The translations under genes and the position numbers were made by a program. From Frankia sp. AgB32 (GTDB lineage: Bacteria > Actinomycetota > Actinomycetes > Frankiales > Frankiaceae), in NCBI RefSeq assembly GCF_023243045.1, contig NZ_JALKFX010000027.1:1-64000 (forward strand): 64,000 nt of DNA. Direction: 5' to 3'. The notes beneath the pieces are model-generated. The model saw nothing but the letters and a program-made list of their open reading frames with translations. It was not told the DNA's origin and did not search any database. Below are positions 1-9,069 of the stretch, piece after piece; within the stretch, counting starts at the first letter, position 1; each line of letters starts with the position of its first letter.

Positions 1-76
1 GCCCATCAGCATCAGGAAGAGGCTCTTCAGCGCGGCCAACCCGCGGGCACGCCGGACCGTCGCCTCGTCGGCCGCC
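1..76 (-). repeat. Exact 76-bp copy of an internal part of the APH-family gene
   Basis: These bases are identical to 45682-45757 inside the aminoglycoside-phosphotransferase-like gene. After position 76 the match decays quickly (mismatches at 77, 80, 89, 97 and 100) and then dissolves into homopolymer. The pattern looks like a read end or mis-joined contig rather than a biological duplication, because no gene context is shared beyond it. Confidence 0.85.
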
Positions 77-97
77 CCGGACGCGGCGGAGAAGCGG

Positions 98-210
98 GCC
101 GCCCCCCCCCCCCGCCGCCACACCCCCGCCGCCCCCCCGGCCCCCCCCCGGGGGCGGGGGGGGCGCCGGGGGGGGGGGCGCCCCCGCGGCCCCCCCCCCC
201 CCCCCCCCGA
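98..210. other. Homopolymer C/G tract, probable sequencing or assembly artefact
   Basis: Almost the whole stretch is runs of C or G, with one run of C longer than 15. It separates the APH fragment from a reading frame that is open and gene-like from about 213 onward. Real actinobacterial coding DNA keeps a codon-position GC pattern, which is lost here. I treat it as unreliable sequence and not as a feature of the genome. Confidence 0.75.
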
Positions 211-212
211 CC

Positions 213-827
213 CGGGACACCGAACCCGGCGCGGCCCGCTATCGTGCCAGGTTCGTCCTCGCTCCCAGCACCGAGCCGCGGGTCGCGCCACGGACCGAGC
301 ACCCGGTGACGCCGGGCAACGGACTGACAGCGGCACGGGATGGGTTGCACCTCTACGAGGACGGCATCCTCTTTCACGGCCCGGCGTTGCAGGGCATCCG
401 CTCAGTTCTGTCCCGCGGCGCCGACGAGCTGCTGGTCCAGTGCCGGATTCCCCGACCGGGCGCCGGGCTTCCCGGCTACGGCGGGCGGCGCTACCGTGCC
501 GTGCCCACCGACCTGGCGCTCCAGACGGCGCTTGTGCTCGCCGCCGAGTCCGGCACGGTCGGCTGGTTGCCACTCGGGGTCGACCGCCTGGAGCTCTGGG
601 AACCGCTACCGGACACCGAGAGCTTCACCATCCGGGCGTGGAAGGCCGGCGACGACTCACACCGGCTGCGGGTCAACGCCGAGGCGTACTCGGCCGCCGG
701 GATCCTCCTGCAACGACTGACAGGCATCGTGCTGGTCACCTCGCCCGGCCTGGACGAGAAGTTCAGGACGGCCGTCCGCGGCTGGAAGCCGTCCGAGGTG
801 CGGAAGGGAAGCCATGTCAGCGCCTGA
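213..827 (+). CDS. Polyketide/PUFA-type synthase, C-terminal dehydratase-fold part (5' truncated)
   Basis: The frame is open upstream of the GTG at 306 back to the low-quality tract, and the extra residues (HYRA-like ARYRARFVLAP) read as synthase sequence, so the true gene starts outside the readable DNA. The part seen carries the LFHGPALQGI-type motif of polyketide synthase dehydratase/product-template hotdog domains. This domain acts on acyl-carrier-bound intermediates. The stop overlaps the start of the FabA-like gene by 14 bp, so the two are translationally coupled parts of one lipid or polyketide locus, as in pfa (PUFA) and hgl (heterocyst glycolipid) clusters. No catalytic pair is assigned; the product is unknown. 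Confidence 0.7.
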   Translation, partial: RDTEPGAARYRARFVLAPSTEPRVAPRTEHPVTPGNGLTAARDGLHLYEDGILFHGPALQGIRSVLSRGADELLVQCRIPRPGAGLPGYGGRRYRAVPTDLALQTALVLAAESGTVGWLPLGVDRLELWEPLPDTESFTIRAWKAGDDSHRLRVNAEAYSAAGILLQRLTGIVLVTSPGLDEKFRTAVRGWKPSEVRKGSHVSA

Positions 828-3111
828 GCCACCGCGGGACGCGCCGGAGGACATCGACAGCGGGGTCATCATCGTCGAGGTCGACGAGCTGGCCTGGTCC
901 GAACAGGTCGTGACCGACACGCACGAGGCCCTCGCGGGCGGGGCCACCCGGGGCGGTCCCGCCGACGTCGGGGCGCTGCCACCCGCCATCGTCCCCGCGG
1001 CGTCCCCGCGGCGGTCGGGCGGCGACGTCCGTGGGCTGGCAGAGCTCGCCGACCAACTCCACCGCAGCGTTTCGGACGCGCACGGCAACGCGCTCGCCGC
1101 GCAGCAGGCGCTGCAGCTGGTGCTGGTCCGCCAGTGGGCGAAACAGGCCGCGAACCGTCCCGGTAGCGCGACGAAGGCAGGTCTCGTGAACGGCGCGGTC
1201 GCCGCGGTCGGCCCGGTCGGCGCACAGGTGCCGGCCGCACCGCAGGGCTCGGAGGGCGGCGCGTGGCGCTGCTACGAGATCCGGGGTGACCGGCTCGTCG
1301 AGCGGGCTGACCCGCCGACGCTGCCGTGCCCGCGGCCCTCCCAGCGTTCCTCGCCCAAGCCACTCGCACGCTCGGCCCGGACCGCCCTCGCCGAGCAGGA
1401 CCTGGTGGCGCTCACCCGCGGTGAGATCGCTGCCGTGTTCGGAGCCGCCTACGCCCAGCCCGGTCTCAACCGCCGGGTGCGGTTGGCGGCGGGCCGTCCG
1501 CTGGAACTCGGCGCGGTCGACCGGCTCCACCATCGCGGTGGGGCAGCCGGCCACGGTCTTCTCACCGCGCGTCTGCGGGTGGCCGCGACACAGCGCAGCC
1601 CCGCGGGGCGCCACCTCGCCGTCGCCCGCCAGGCGGCGGAGGTGCTGGCGCTGTATCTCGGCCTGCACCTGTGCTTCGCCGACTGCGAGCTGGCCGTCGG
1701 GCTCCCCGCCGACGCGGTCACCGGCGGGGATCAGGTGCCCGTCCTGTCCCTCGCCGAGGACCTCGACACCCAGGTGATACGGGTCGAGGTGACCGCGCTC
1801 GAGCTGGTCCCCCTCCCGTGGCTGGCGGCCGACGTCACGTTCCACGATGCGCGGAACTCGACCACCGGCCGAATCAACGGTCTCGCCCTTCATGCCCGGC
1901 CCCGGTCCGGGGCGCCACTGGGTCCTGTCGCCGGCGGGACCGTGCCCGAGTTTCTCGGGCGCTTCAACAGCCGGGGTGACCGGGCGCTGCTCAGCGAGTT
2001 CAACATCGCCCACATTTCGGACGGCGATCAGGCGATCGCCATGGGCCCGGAGTTCGCCCGGTTCTCGACTGTCCCGGCCGTCCGACTGCCCAGCGCCGAC
2101 CTGCTGCTCGTCGACCGCGTGATGGACCTCACCGGCAGGCGGGGCGACCTCCACCAGGGCGCTCGATGGCGGACCGAATACGACTCACCCGCCGACGCCT
2201 GGTACTACCGGGACACCGCGAACGCCGGAATGCCGAACTGCGTCCACATGGAGTCATCGCTGCAGGCGGCGGCGTTCATCGGCCCCTATCTCGGCGGCAC
2301 GTTGCTCGGTGGCGGCGCGGAACCACTGCGACTGCGCAACCTGGAAGGCCAGGCAACGCTGCTGCGGGAGGTCGATCTCCGCGACCAGACCATCAGCCAG
2401 GAAAGCTCGGTCATCTCCACCTCGGTGACGCCGGGCGCGTTGCTGCAGGAGTTCGCCTACGAGTGCTCGCTGGCTGACAATCCCTTCTATCGGGGCACGT
2501 CGTTGTTCGGCTATTTCAGCAGTGAGGCGTTGAACAACCAGGTCGGTCTGGACGGTGGGCGGCTGGTGCCGACCTGGCTCGACCTCAACGGCACCGCCAC
2601 CACCCGGACCGTCGACGTGTCCGCGCGCCGGGCCGCGCCGGGGCGAATGCCCTGCTCAGTGGACCGGCTGGCGCTCGTCGAGGAGTTCGACGTGGTCGAC
2701 GGGGGCGGCAACGCCGGCCTGGGTTACCTGCACTGGGTTCAGCCGGTCGATCCGACCGCCTGGTATTTCGAGCAGCATTTCCGCCTCGACCCGGTGATCC
2801 CCGGATCGTTCGGGGTGGAGACGCTTGTCCAGGCGGTCCAGGAGTGGGCGCTGGACACCGGTCTCGACCGCGATCTCGATCGTCCGGAGTTCGTTGTCCC
2901 GGCCGGTGCCACCCTGCGGTGGAAGTATCGCGGGCAGTTTCTCCGAGCCGACACGCCGATGACCTTCGAGGTGCACATCGCCGGCGTCGAACGCCGGCCG
3001 GGCCGGGTTCGGGTGACCGCCGAGGGCAACGTCTGGAAGCCGGGGATGCGCATCTACCGCATCGATCAGTTGTGCGTCGAGCTGCGTACGGCGGGTGCAC
3101 CTGCCTGGTGA
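814..3111 (+). CDS. FabA-like tandem hotdog dehydratase of a PfaC/HglC-type lipid synthase
   Basis: A 765-aa protein starting at ATG 814 with AAGGGA six bases upstream, overlapping the preceding synthase gene. Residues 1-200 are low-complexity and contain a short helical segment. The middle and C-terminal thirds resemble the paired FabA-type dehydratase domains of PUFA synthases: the motif DPVIPGSFGVETL near residue 660 matches the FabA active-site helix region, and a second related unit contains the segment around MPNCVHMESSLQAA. It would dehydrate beta-hydroxyacyl thioesters made by the upstream megasynthase. In Frankia and cyanobacteria such loci make vesicle or heterocyst envelope lipids; that role here is inference. 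No ketosynthase lies in the window, because the locus is cut at its left edge. Confidence 0.75.
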   Translation: MSAPEPPRDAPEDIDSGVIIVEVDELAWSEQVVTDTHEALAGGATRGGPADVGALPPAIVPAASPRRSGGDVRGLAELADQLHRSVSDAHGNALAAQQALQLVLVRQWAKQAANRPGSATKAGLVNGAVAAVGPVGAQVPAAPQGSEGGAWRCYEIRGDRLVERADPPTLPCPRPSQRSSPKPLARSARTALAEQDLVALTRGEIAAVFGAAYAQPGLNRRVRLAAGRPLELGAVDRLHHRGGAAGHGLLTARLRVAATQRSPAGRHLAVARQAAEVLALYLGLHLCFADCELAVGLPADAVTGGDQVPVLSLAEDLDTQVIRVEVTALELVPLPWLAADVTFHDARNSTTGRINGLALHARPRSGAPLGPVAGGTVPEFLGRFNSRGDRALLSEFNIAHISDGDQAIAMGPEFARFSTVPAVRLPSADLLLVDRVMDLTGRRGDLHQGARWRTEYDSPADAWYYRDTANAGMPNCVHMESSLQAAAFIGPYLGGTLLGGGAEPLRLRNLEGQATLLREVDLRDQTISQESSVISTSVTPGALLQEFAYECSLADNPFYRGTSLFGYFSSEALNNQVGLDGGRLVPTWLDLNGTATTRTVDVSARRAAPGRMPCSVDRLALVEEFDVVDGGGNAGLGYLHWVQPVDPTAWYFEQHFRLDPVIPGSFGVETLVQAVQEWALDTGLDRDLDRPEFVVPAGATLRWKYRGQFLRADTPMTFEVHIAGVERRPGRVRVTAEGNVWKPGMRIYRIDQLCVELRTAGAPAW

Positions 3112-3120
3112 GGAGCGCGT

Positions 3121-4068
3121 TCAGTTTCCCGGCGGGGCCGCCATGCCGGCCCCGCCGGGTTTCACCATTTCCGCCGCTGCCGCGTCGAGGGCGTTGATGA
3201 ACCGGGCCAGCAGCGGTGTCTCGTTGGACTTCCGCCAGATGGCGTGCAGCGCCAGCCGGGGAGTCGGATCGACCAACGGGATGTACGCCATCGGGCGGCT
3301 GACATGTGGGCCGGTCAGCCGGCGTTCACGCTCGACTCCGGTGGTGAATCCGACCATCGTGCGGGCGGCGACCAGCGCGTTGGCGTGCCAGGGATCGGAG
3401 ACGACGTCCGCGACCTTCAGATCAACACCCGCCTGCATCGCACCGCTCGCGATGGCGTCGTACATCATCGGGCTTTGCGCCCGCTCGAACAGGATGCACG
3501 GCCGGTTCGCCAGATCACTGAAACGCACCGCGCTGCGACCCGCGAGCCGGTCGGTCCGAACGACGACCACCTGGACCTGGATCGGGTGCAACCAACGGGC
3601 GGCCAGATCGGAGGTGGACGGCTTGCCGGAGGTGATCGCCATATCGAGATCGCCGGCCTCGAGTGCGGCCAGTTGCGGGCCCGTGCGTAGTTGTTGCAGG
3701 TGCACATGAACCCGGCGCGACTCACTCTGGAATGCACTCACCGCCCCCGGTAACACCGTCCTACTGGCGACGACGCTGTACCCGATCCTGATCGAACCAA
3801 TACGCCCGACGGCCGCGAGCAGCGCATTCTCACGGGCCTGTTCGAACTCGGCCAGAGCGTTGCGGGCATTCATCAGAAAAGCCTCGCCGCTCGGTGTCAG
3901 CTCGACCTTTCGAGAAGTTCGGTTGACGAGCTGGACCGCTAGATCGCGCTCCAGGATCTGGATGTGCTGGCTGAGGGTCGGCTGGGTAACATGAACCCGT
4001 TTCGCCGCGCGACTGAAGTGCAGTTCTTCGGCCACAGCGAGGAATGATCTAATGTGCTTGATCTCCAT
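3121..4068 (-). CDS. LysR-family transcriptional regulator
   Basis: A 315-aa LysR regulator, the usual family length. The N-terminal winged helix (residues 1-60, MEIKHIRSFLAVAEELHF) has the classic helix-turn-helix segment SRAAKRVHVTQPTLSQHI, followed by a type-2 periplasmic-binding-like effector domain. I start at ATG 4068; an ATG two codons upstream (4074) is equally possible, while the longer in-frame extension to 4203 lacks family homology. It converges on the synthase genes with 9 bp between stop codons, and its last codons form one arm of a shared terminator hairpin. The target and ligand are unknown. No divergent partner gene is present, which is unusual for LysR regulators; about 600 bp of apparently non-coding DNA lie upstream instead. 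Confidence 0.9.
   Translation of the reverse strand: MEIKHIRSFLAVAEELHFSRAAKRVHVTQPTLSQHIQILERDLAVQLVNRTSRKVELTPSGEAFLMNARNALAEFEQARENALLAAVGRIGSIRIGYSVVASRTVLPGAVSAFQSESRRVHVHLQQLRTGPQLAALEAGDLDMAITSGKPSTSDLAARWLHPIQVQVVVVRTDRLAGRSAVRFSDLANRPCILFERAQSPMMYDAIASGAMQAGVDLKVADVVSDPWHANALVAARTMVGFTTGVERERRLTGPHVSRPMAYIPLVDPTPRLALHAIWRKSNETPLLARFINALDAAAAEMVKPGGAGMAAPPGN
3128..3159. terminator. Bidirectional terminator hairpin between convergent genes
   Basis: CCCGGCGGGGCCG (3128-3140) and CGGCCCCGCCGGG (3147-3159) form a perfect 13-bp stem with a 6-base loop, followed by TTT. It lies just after the dehydratase gene and inside the last codons of the convergent LysR gene. Confidence 0.7.
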
Positions 4069-4766
4069 CGTCATCCCATTTTGTAGCTGCTGGTCAGGGA
4101 TCGGTCCTGCGGTGGATGGGGCAGGTCGGATGGGTGCCGCCGAGCCACCACACCGCCCGGGCACCGGGCCGACCACCGACACGTCGAGATGGTGCGTCGG
4201 CACCCGACAGAGATCGCGGTTGGTCCAAGGAGTGGCTCACTACCAGATGGGTGTCCGTGTTCCGCCAGCTCGTGGTACTGTACCCCGATTTTGGCTACCG
4301 CGCTGGTTTCCGCGTCCCGTTCCCCGCCAACCCCCGACCTTGATTCCATCAATGTCCGGACTCCCATCGGGCAGCACGCTGGGACTTCCGCGGCCGAGGC
4401 GGCAGGTGATGCGGGCGCGCACCACGACGCGGTGAGCTGATTCACCCCGGCGGACCGGGTCGACGCGTCCTGCCAGCCATCACCTGGCGCCGACCCAGCC
4501 TAAAGGCAAAGAAGCTGCGTTCGCACGACGCCCAACCCGGAGCAGTGACCGCCAGGAGCCTACAAAAGACTTCAATCGCGGATTCTGAACCATGGATGAA
4601 AACAGGCCGAAATATTGGTGACGTCACGAACGGGAGGTCCCGTAACCACCGCCCGTGACCACGCGGCGGCGGTTGAGCGCACTCATACGCCGGCCGGTGC
4701 CATCGCCTGTCCCCCGGTCCGCCTGCCAGCGCGGGACGGCACTGAATCACACCAGGACAAGTGGGC
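4069..4766. other. Intergenic region without recognisable gene
   Basis: About 700 bp between the LysR start and the terminator of the next gene. Short open frames occur on both strands but none has a recognisable domain, convincing ribosome-binding site or consistent codon bias. The LysR promoter must lie in its left part. I see no RNA gene or mobile-element end. Confidence 0.5.
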
Positions 4767-4800
4767 TGGGCTGGCCGACTTTCCGCCGCCGGCCAGCCCA
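4767..4800 (-). terminator. Terminator hairpin of the long secreted repeat protein
   Basis: TGGGCTGGCC (4767-4776) pairs perfectly with GGCCAGCCCA (4791-4800) across a 14-base loop, 14 bp past the stop codon of the minus-strand gene that ends at 4814. Confidence 0.6.
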
Positions 4801-4813
4801 GCAGAACGATCCC

Positions 4814-6673
4814 TCAGGCGCACTGTCCCGAACGGGGGCCGTTCACGGTGTTGCCCGTCTGCCGCAGCGAGGGAGTGTTCCCGCTGCAGCTGAGCGGGCC
4901 GCCGACGCGATTGGCGGTGAACGCGGGCACGGCGTCGGCGGGGGTCGGGCCGCTGCCGCTGTTGTTGGTGATCTGTGCCGGGCCGCTGATCGTGTAGCCG
5001 GAGACTTCCAGGCCCGCGGTGTTACCACTCACGTTCAGCGGGCCGGAGATGGCGCCGCCCGGGCAGAGCGCGTGGTCCGAGCCGATCTGGACGTAGCCGG
5101 TGCTGCCCTGCACCGTGACGGGCCCGCTCACCGTCGCCTGGCACAGGACCAGGGCGGACGCGCGGGTGCTGGACACCGGTCCGGAGATCGAGGCGCCGGT
5201 CACGGACAGCGACCCGCCGGCCTGCACGGTCACCGGGCCGGCCTGCCGGCCGCCCGCTGCCAGGCAGATGGCCTGGTTACCGGCGACAGTCAGGGGGCCG
5301 CTGTGGGCTCCGGTGATGCAGGGCTGGCTGAAGCCGACGGTGACGGTCGTCGGAGCAGGCGTGGCGCTCGGCCGGAAGGTCGGGCCCCCGCTGTAGCTCG
5401 CCGTGATCTGGTGCGGGCCGGGCTGCAGCTGGGCAGTGCTGAGGATCGCCGTGCCCGCGGTGAGCGGCACGGTGGCCAGGGGGGTCGTCCCGTCCGAGAA
5501 CGTCACCGTTCCGCTCGGGGTGCCGACGTCGGGCACGCCCGGCTGCACCGACGCGGTCAGACTGACGGCCCGGCCGAACAGCGGGCTGGTGGTCGATGCG
5601 GTCAGCGAGGTCGACGTGTCGTGGGTGAAGTCGGCGCACAGCGCGTAGGCGCTGGCGACCTGGTCGCCCGTCCCGCCGGAGCCGCCGGCGGCGAAGATCG
5701 AGCTCCATGAGGTTGGGTTGATCGCCCCGCCCACGGCAGGATCGCCCGCGGTGTCGCTGGGGTAGCTGCCGCGCAGATGGGTGCCGCCGGCCGGGTTGCC
5801 CGAGGTCGGACCCGCCTGCAGGCTCTGACCACCACCGAGGAGACTGAGGTCCGTCGGGCAGCTCGCGGTGGCGACCGCGAAGGTGCTCCCCTCCTGCGGA
5901 CCGAGGCCGGACCTGCGGACGACCTTGATGGTCATGTCACCGGGCTCGGCGCACACGGCGTACGCGAAGGTCTGCGCGCCGTTGTCGGACTGCCCGTTGA
6001 TGATGCCCATGCCCGTCCAGTAGCGGAGATTGGTCGCCCCGTCGGGCAGCGGGTTGCCCTGCGCGTCACTCGGGAAGCTACCGACGGCCTTCAAGCTGGC
6101 CGACGGCGGTGGAATCGTGTGGGCTCCCCCGCCGACCGCGACGGTTCCGGCAGGGCAGGCGGCGGTGGTGTAGGCGAGACCGGCCCGAACCGGACCGGGG
6201 ACGGACGCGACGGCGACCGTCCGGTGGTCGAGCTTCGTCCCCGCGGCACACATCGCGAAGCTGGTGATCTTGTCACCGTCCTCGGCCTGACCGCCGAAGT
6301 TGCCCAGGGCCGCCCAGTACTCGGGGTTCTGCGCCCCGTTCGTGACCATGGTTCCGCTCGCGTCGCTGGGGAACGTGCCCTTCGCGCGCAGCCCGTTGAT
6401 CGGCGGGATGGGGTCGGTGGCGTCGATCTTGCTGCCCCACATCCCACCGCTGACCAGCACCGTGCCTGCTGGGCACGAGGTCACCGCGGTCGCGTACGCC
6501 GACGGCGCGCCCGGGACGGACAGGTCCGCGCGGGTCACCCGGATCACCGGCTGCAGTGGGGTGTCCGCCGGTGCCGCGCCGGGTGCCGGCGCCGCCGCGG
6601 CGGGCGCCGCCAGGGCGACGGTCAGCGCCAGTACGGACAACCCGGCGACCACACCCCCCGTACTGATCCGCAC
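4814..6673 (-). CDS. Secreted repeat protein with Ig-like domain (function unknown)
   Basis: The chosen GTG at 6673 is preceded by GAGGG at good spacing and gives a clean signal peptide (hydrophobic core GLSVLALTVALAAPAAA); an ATG at 6739 would add 22 basic residues. The mature protein has three copies of an approximately 95-residue module: CPAGT-V-GG near the start, YPSD/FPSD-G in the middle, N..YW..G further on and a closing A.C, so each module has two cysteines likely to pair outside the cell. A bacterial Ig-like (Big_3-type) domain follows (GTVTFSDGTTPLATVPL). The last 200 residues are rich in SGP-V and N-G repeats resembling a right-handed beta-helix. Function is unknown; surface or envelope display is inferred. 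It is a paralogue of the next gene (7035-8150). Confidence 0.75.
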   Translation of the reverse strand: MRISTGGVVAGLSVLALTVALAAPAAAAPAPGAAPADTPLQPVIRVTRADLSVPGAPSAYATAVTSCPAGTVLVSGGMWGSKIDATDPIPPINGLRAKGTFPSDASGTMVTNGAQNPEYWAALGNFGGQAEDGDKITSFAMCAAGTKLDHRTVAVASVPGPVRAGLAYTTAACPAGTVAVGGGAHTIPPPSASLKAVGSFPSDAQGNPLPDGATNLRYWTGMGIINGQSDNGAQTFAYAVCAEPGDMTIKVVRRSGLGPQEGSTFAVATASCPTDLSLLGGGQSLQAGPTSGNPAGGTHLRGSYPSDTAGDPAVGGAINPTSWSSIFAAGGSGGTGDQVASAYALCADFTHDTSTSLTASTTSPLFGRAVSLTASVQPGVPDVGTPSGTVTFSDGTTPLATVPLTAGTAILSTAQLQPGPHQITASYSGGPTFRPSATPAPTTVTVGFSQPCITGAHSGPLTVAGNQAICLAAGGRQAGPVTVQAGGSLSVTGASISGPVSSTRASALVLCQATVSGPVTVQGSTGYVQIGSDHALCPGGAISGPLNVSGNTAGLEVSGYTISGPAQITNNSGSGPTPADAVPAFTANRVGGPLSCSGNTPSLRQTGNTVNGPRSGQCA

Positions 6674-6943
6674 GCCGCCCTCGGCCCGTTGCGGCTTCCG
6701 ATCCAGTTCGTTCCGAGCACCCTGCCGTCCCCCAGTCATCTCAGAGATTGCGGGCACGGCGACAGACCGCGCCCACGACGAGCCCAGAGCCACGCCGCGT
6801 CGGCGGTTCGTCACCTTCCTGAGCGACAGGACTGTACTGGTAGACAAGGCGCAAATGCGAGAGGTTGAGGAAGATAAGATTGCATCTACGGTCATCTGAC
6901 GCTTGGCCAGCCGCTTGTGCTGGGCTGGCACTCGCGGGTGGTC

Positions 6944-6981
6944 GGCAGAAGGGCCGTGCGCGGACGCCGTGCCCTTCTGCC
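6944..6981 (-). terminator. Terminator hairpin of the shorter secreted repeat protein
   Basis: GGCAGAAGGGC (6944-6954) and GCCCTTCTGCC (6971-6981) form a perfect 11-bp stem with a 16-base loop, about 54 bp downstream of the stop at 7035 on the minus strand. Confidence 0.6.
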
Positions 6982-7034
6982 GGTCGTGCTGTTACCCGGT
7001 CACCGCGGCGCGGCCGCGCGGCGGGCGTCGCCGG

Positions 7035-8150
7035 TCAGTTGCCGGTCAGGCACAGGGCCCACGCGTGGGATCTGGTCGCCGCGGTGGAGCCACCTCCTCC
7101 GGTGTGGGTCGTGGAGGTCCAGTTGGCCGGGGAGGCGGTGGACGGACTCCCGCTGCCGTCGCTGGGGTAGCTGCCGTTCAAATGATCGCCCTGGGCTCCC
7201 GGGGCGGAGAAATCGGACGACGTGACGTCGCCGCCGGTGACGCCGGCTCCGCCGCTGATCAGCGTCCCGTCCCCCTCCCCACACCCGGTCGTGGTCTTCT
7301 GCGGCGCCGCGACGCTGGCCGGGCCGGTCGTCTCGGCGTACCGCACGGTGACGGTGGTCCCGCTGACGTTGATGCCACTTCCGCTGCAGATCGCGTAGGC
7401 GTAGGTGACGTTGGTGGACCCGGTGGTGCTGCCGCCGTACAGGCCGGCCGCGACCCAGGAGTCCGGGTTTGTCTCCCCGTCGTCGGCGGCGATGGCGCCG
7501 TTGTCATGCGTGCCCGCACCGGTGCCGTCCAGGTAGGTGGGGGCGCTGAGGACCGGCTTGAGCGCACCCACGTTGTTCGGTGTGGTGCGTGCCCCGCCGC
7601 CCAGGAGCCGCGTGCCCTCGGGACACGTCGCCACCGCCAGGGCCGTGGTCCCGGGGCTGGTCGGGCCCGCGACGCTGTTCATGACGATCTGGGTGCCCGT
7701 GATCGTGTCGCCGGGATCGAGGCACATGGCATACGGCGTCGAGCCGAACGCGGCGTCGAGACCGCCGCCCGACCCACCCGTGCCGCCGATGGCCCGCGCC
7801 TGCGTCGCACCGGTACCGACGACGCCGGGCGAATAGCTGTTGGCCGCGACGTACTCGGCCGTTCCATCGAAGGGAACTATTCCCCTGACATGCAGATTGC
7901 TCTGCGCCGTCCCGGTACCGACGGTCTGCAGGATTCCGACGCCAGAGACCACGTCGTTGGGGTCGCCGCCAGTCCGGCAGTTCGCATTGCTCGCACTCTC
8001 CGAGTTGGCCGTTGTGGGCCCGCTCGTGGCGCCAGGGCTGCGAACAGTCAGCGTCGTCGACGCGTAGGCGGTTCCCGGCGGGGCGACCGCCAGGGCGGCC
8101 CCGAGAACGAGTACCGTGAACACAGGGGTCCGAAGAGACTTTCTCGCCAT
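7035..8150 (-). CDS. Secreted repeat protein, paralogue of the 4814-6673 product
   Basis: A 371-aa protein. The ATG at 8150 has AAGGAAG upstream and opens a typical signal peptide (MARKSLRTPVFTVLVLGAALAV, cleavage probably after AYA). The mature chain has three modules of the same type as its neighbour (CPEGTRLLGGG; SYPSDGSGS; NWTS..GG; and closing A.C pairs), but lacks the Ig-like domain and the beta-helix tail. Both genes run the same way with about 360 bp and a terminator between them, so they are probably separate transcripts. I do not recognise the module as a named family. The conserved cysteines and lack of a membrane anchor suggest an extracellular, disulphide-stabilised protein. Confidence 0.75.
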   Translation of the reverse strand: MARKSLRTPVFTVLVLGAALAVAPPGTAYASTTLTVRSPGATSGPTTANSESASNANCRTGGDPNDVVSGVGILQTVGTGTAQSNLHVRGIVPFDGTAEYVAANSYSPGVVGTGATQARAIGGTGGSGGGLDAAFGSTPYAMCLDPGDTITGTQIVMNSVAGPTSPGTTALAVATCPEGTRLLGGGARTTPNNVGALKPVLSAPTYLDGTGAGTHDNGAIAADDGETNPDSWVAAGLYGGSTTGSTNVTYAYAICSGSGINVSGTTVTVRYAETTGPASVAAPQKTTTGCGEGDGTLISGGAGVTGGDVTSSDFSAPGAQGDHLNGSYPSDGSGSPSTASPANWTSTTHTGGGGSTAATRSHAWALCLTGN

Positions 8151-8443
8151 CGCCTTCTTCCTTGTCGGAAAGACGCGTTCACCTGCGAACGTGATCCGGC
8201 GGAGAGGGACCGCTCGCCCGCCGGAGTTCCTGAGAACGCGCACCTACGCCGGTGACAGCCCAGTCGGCTCTCCAGGATCGAGTTCGCCGCCGGCACCGGC
8301 ATCGCGCGGCCGCCCCCACCATTGGGAGCGACCCTCAGGATCGAAAGCATAGGGCGATTCAGTCCGCAGATGCGTCGCTTTCGCGGAAGCAATCCCGCAC
8401 TAGCGGATATGTGCTTGAATCCCTGCGGCCCGACCGCGGCCCG

Positions 8444-8914
8444 TCACCGCTTCTGCCCCAGCGCTGCCAGCCGCTCGCGCACCTTGTCGCCGATGGCGGC
8501 GAGCGTCTCCAACTCCTCCTCCGTGAGGTGATCGATCAGCACGCCGCGCACATCATCCACATGCTGGGGAGCAGCGTCCTCGATCAGCGTCCGGCCGCGG
8601 GGCGTGAGGGCCACGACCGCCCCCCGCTGGTCGGTGGGGCACCGCTCGCGCCGCACCAAGCCGCGGTTCTCCATCCGGCCCAGGTGCTGGGACAGTCGGC
8701 TCTTCTCCCAGTGCAGCAGGCGCCCCAGCTCGAACGGCCGCAGTCGACCGTCCGACGCCTCCGAGAGGTGGACCAGCACCTGGTAGTCGGAGTTCGAGAG
8801 CCCGCACCGGTTGCGGAGCTGCCGGTCGACGAACTCCGTCAGGCCGTCCTGCATCTCCATCAGGCCGCGCCAGGCCCGCTGTTCGCGTTCATCCAGCCAC
8901 CGCACCCCTGCCAT
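8444..8914 (-). CDS. MarR-family transcriptional regulator
   Basis: A 156-aa winged-helix repressor from ATG 8914; an alternative ATG at 8941 would add nine residues. The core (RNRCGLSNSDYQVLVHLSEA, then LGRLLHWEKSRLSQHLGRME, then the basic wing RRERCPTDQRGAVVALTPRG) is the canonical MarR recognition helix and wing. It is divergent from a nitroreductase, with a small inverted repeat between them, so it most likely represses that gene and itself until a phenolic, electrophilic or oxidative ligand binds. No redox cysteine of the OhrR type is visible at the N-terminus. Confidence 0.88.
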   Translation of the reverse strand: MAGVRWLDEREQRAWRGLMEMQDGLTEFVDRQLRNRCGLSNSDYQVLVHLSEASDGRLRPFELGRLLHWEKSRLSQHLGRMENRGLVRRERCPTDQRGAVVALTPRGRTLIEDAAPQHVDDVRGVLIDHLTEEELETLAAIGDKVRERLAALGQKR

Positions 8915-8966
8915 GCGGGCACCATACCGCTTTGTTGACATGTGAACCAAGCGTTGCTACGGTATG

Positions 8967-8980
8967 GTTAACGCATTAAC
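8967..8980. promoter_or_regulatory. Candidate MarR operator
   Basis: GTTAA-CGCA-TTAAC is an inverted repeat with perfect 5-bp arms, in the divergent space between the MarR gene and the nitroreductase gene. Position and symmetry fit a MarR-type dimer site; the assignment is inference. Confidence 0.45.
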
Positions 8981-9069
8981 TACCTCGTCGAACGACAGGA
9001 TCATGCGTGACCGGTGGCGGACCCACTCGCCTCCGGCGCACCGCGGACGACGGATTGGAAAGAACGCCA

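Noticed and set aside
4655-5710. Long plus-strand open frames opposite the secreted protein genes (also 5777-6868 and 6903-8255)
   Set aside because: They are GC-driven shadows rich in Arg, Gly and Ala without domains or ribosome-binding sites; the minus-strand frames have signal peptides and repeats.
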